Shown here one piece after another: positions 61,914 to 64,000 of a stretch of 64,000 bases of DNA; within the stretch, counting starts at the first letter, position 1, and each line of letters opens with the position of its first letter. Origin of the DNA: Paragonimus westermani (Eukaryota; Platyhelminthes; Trematoda; Plagiorchiida; Troglotrematidae); the NCBI GenBank assembly GCA_008508345.1, contig QNGE01003218.1:26099-90098 (forward strand). Direction: 5' to 3'. The notes under the pieces are model-generated. The model did no database searches. It saw only the letters and a program-made list of their open reading frames with translations, and was not told where the DNA came from. A program made the position numbers and the translations under genes.

Positions 61914-62047
61914 GCCGAGCTTGGCATTTAGGTTGCAAACGTTTCATCACCAGGCGAGGTGACATCATCAGTGCGTAAGTGTTTCATTCAAAATATACGC
62001 TGAAACACTTACGCACTGATGATGTCACCTCGCCTGCCAAGCTCGGC
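61914..62047. repeat. Foldback at PLE end, twin of 35,807-35,940
   Basis: Perfect 34-base arms at 61,953-61,986 and 62,001-62,034 around a 14-nt loop. The outer 13-base arms are at 61,914-61,926 and 62,035-62,047. The 26 extra bases (61,927-61,952) are on the left arm. All parts are the exact reverse of the 35.8-kb structure. Confidence 0.92.
61941..61971 (-). ncRNA. Hammerhead ribozyme-like motif in the 61.9-kb foldback
   Basis: Same sequence as the motif at 35,883-35,913, on the minus strand here: CTGATGA (61,971-61,965), stem II TCACC/GGTGA, GAAAC (61,945-61,941). It is again antisense to the adjacent endonuclease remnant. Confidence 0.6.
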
Positions 62048-62049
62048 GA

Positions 62050-64000
62050 TAAATAGCAAACCTCTAACGAATGATTTGGCCAAAAGGACGTTAATCGCAA
62101 CGTACAGTGTATATGTCGCGCCTTCAACGGAAGCGTTATCAGAAATGAAGATTTTGAAAATGCGCCCGTCGCATCCAAGCGTGTATTTTTAAGTTCACCA
62201 GGCTTATATAAACAAATACTGTAAGTCTGCAACCCTCCTCTTCTCCATCAGTCATTCCCTTCCTTTTGCAAGCCTCTTTTTGCGTTCCGTCAAATTTTTT
62301 CTCACACAATTAATGGAGAGGATGGGTGTCATATGAACGTGGTGGAGCGGCCTCAGTTTATATGATAAACCTCCGGAAACCCCTCAGTTGACTTAGGATG
62401 AGAATCCCCACTTCTGTAGTGTCACAGAGACATGACTTTCAGCGGATATTAGCGAGGGAACGAAACGCACTCGCTTACTCTCTGTACACTGCTGACTCCT
62501 ACCGATGGAGAATACAGGACTTTAATACTCCTTTCAGGACACTTCTTCCAGCAGTTACGGTCGTGGTACTCCAACTAGGTTTCTCAGGGAGCTAAGACTA
62601 TCAGTTGATATAGTTACCACCGGTAACCAGTTAGAACTGTTAAAACCACCAGCAACAATTGCGACTTATTCGACCTACGAAGGTTCGACAACCTCTCCAG
62701 GAAGTTGCCGGTGACAAGTTCAAATTACCTTAACATTTCTCGGATCAGCCGAAGATCAGTTTTAACCAGCGACTTCAGAGTCCCTCTCCAAAATGTGACA
62801 TCCAGCTTGATTTGCAGATGTTTTCGAAACCTTCTGTTTCTGTTCACTGCTATTCGCTGTATGCTGGTACGCTATCTGTCAACGATGAACCAACCAGATT
62901 ACATGTCACAGTTCAGCAGCAACGGGAAATGGGCAGTCAGATTTCAAATCAAAACCTAAGGTTCGGTAGATGGTTATCAGTGGGGCTTCAGTTCGAATTT
63001 AAGATCAACAAGAAAATTCTGATCACCTTTCAGAAGAAACAGAAGTTTGCCAAGCAGAATTCTGTCCAGAAGTTCACCTCACTCTTGTATGTCACAGCAC
63101 GCAACCGTAATATTTCACCAATCCCCGGGTTAACACCTTTACGGTCAACCACCTGTTCTCTGAGAAGGTGAACCGTTAGCAACCCAAGTACTAAGCTCGG
63201 TGAACAACCGGTTACCTTAACGGTTAACCTTCAGATTTGAACAGTACTAACATTCCAAACAACCGGGAGGAGTATTCTCTTGTGAAGTGATAATTGTCAT
63301 CAACCTTCCCCTTTTTACTCACTGGTGAAGAGCAAATTGTTCTAACACAAAAGATACTACGTTCTGTCAACATTTTCAGGATGTGTTCAGCTCAAAAATG
63401 TCTTCTCACCCTTTCTCCTCTGTCATTCTTAATGTTTAGTTCGGTGAGTGAGGATTTTTCTAAGTGGATTTGTCCCCATTAGAATCCAGGTTGCTTGCAT
63501 TTCCTAAAACATGTTCTTGCTGTGCCAAACACTAAAACAACAAATTTATGCATCACGCCTTTGCATTATTGATAACAACTTTGCCGGGAGCATAAAACGG
63601 ACGCCATTGATTTGATAAATCGATCCCGCTACTTTCTACCTAATTATTCCAAATACCAGATGTTTTAATTAGATGGGCTGGCGAAAAAGTACGTTATTTG
63701 TAAGGGTGTGTAAATAAACAACTTTTGAAATTGTTAGCATAAAGTGTTAACTATTGGTGTCGGCTTGTTTGATTCACTCGTTATTTTACCATCATTTATT
63801 AGATCTATTTGAACAAATCGGAAGGACATCAGCCGTGTTATAGGTGGCAACTTTTGCTCGAATACTTGTCAAAGAGGTGGGAGGTTTTGGACGGATATCG
63901 AAACAGATTTACCTGTGACACTTTACGTCACTAATTTCGGTGGACGTTGCAACCAAATCATCGCAATGAGTAGTTCAGTACTGTTTTCTTTGACTATTCC
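62050..64000. other. No supported gene
   Basis: Short plus-strand frames at 62.4-63.2 kb overlap each other and match nothing recognised. No repeat boundary is visible after the PLE end at 62,048. Confidence 0.55.

Larger units (their letters stand above)
61370..62048 (+). pseudogene. Penelope-like element 3' end, inverted twin of 35.8-36.5 kb
   Basis: Same content as the 35.8-kb copy on the other strand: linker, GIY-YIG endonuclease with Y-to-N and R-to-H changes at the active site, stop, 3' UTR and a foldback ending at 62,048. The few differences seen are single substitutions (for example AAGCG for AAACG at about 61,600, and TAGATAT for TTGATAT near 61,905). The linker upstream (K-N-V-R-S-L-V-S-L-L-R-E-T) is related to, but less like, the twin (K-N-L-H-S-L-V-P-L-L-R-E-T). 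Confidence 0.85.

Noticed and set aside
1..64000. CRISPR arrays, rRNA and tRNA genes
   Set aside because: No regularly spaced repeats and no tRNA B-box with matching acceptor arms or rRNA signatures were seen by eye.

Overview
The window is animal nuclear DNA, most likely from a flatworm and probably a digenean fluke. Three spliced exons on the minus strand encode an animal-type core 1 beta-1,3-galactosyltransferase (T-synthase, GT31). They are separated by introns of about 1.6 and 5.9 kb. The only mobile-element proteins I could read clearly are fragments of Penelope-like retroelements (PLEs) carrying GIY-YIG endonuclease domains. There are no bacterial-style operons or dense genes. The fluke assignment is inference from exon style and element content; no species can be named from what is visible.

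Layout. Positions 1-6,090 are mostly featureless, with one diverged direct repeat (about 4.7 and 5.3 kb). A weak non-LTR RT-like remnant lies at 6.17 kb and a possible diverged last exon of the galactosyltransferase at 6.72-7.0 kb. The recognised exons run right to left: 15,929-15,650, 9,764-9,562 and 7,919-7,778. Their splice phases fit exactly. A heavily decayed PLE copy on the opposite strand sits inside the first long intron (14.34-15.10 kb). From 17 kb to the right end the window is gene-poor and studded with PLE debris at 23.7, 32.3, 35.8, 44.4, 51.8, 60.6 and 61.4 kb. None is complete. A 208-codon open frame at 44.5-45.1 kb keeps an endonuclease with its main catalytic residues. The copy at 51.8-53.0 kb is the only one with much of the RT. 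The copies at 35.8-36.5 and 61.4-62.05 kb are nearly identical and inverted relative to each other.

The most interesting layer is RNA-like rather than protein. At least five and perhaps nine short sites carry the two halves of a hammerhead ribozyme core (CUGANGA, a stem II, then GAAAC), as known for PLE terminal repeats. Three of them share a further tail of about 33 bases and define one family. In the inverted pair the ribozyme sequence is folded back on itself in a 34-bp perfect hairpin. One arm keeps the whole core, and the other has lost exactly the 26 bases that hold the second half.

A few other open stretches with good splice signals (10.3, 26.7 and 40.8 kb, minus strand) may be exons of genes I cannot identify. 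A GC-rich island lies at 21.4-21.8 kb and a 115-bp tandem duplication at 43.4 kb. Long stretches between these features hold nothing I can support.
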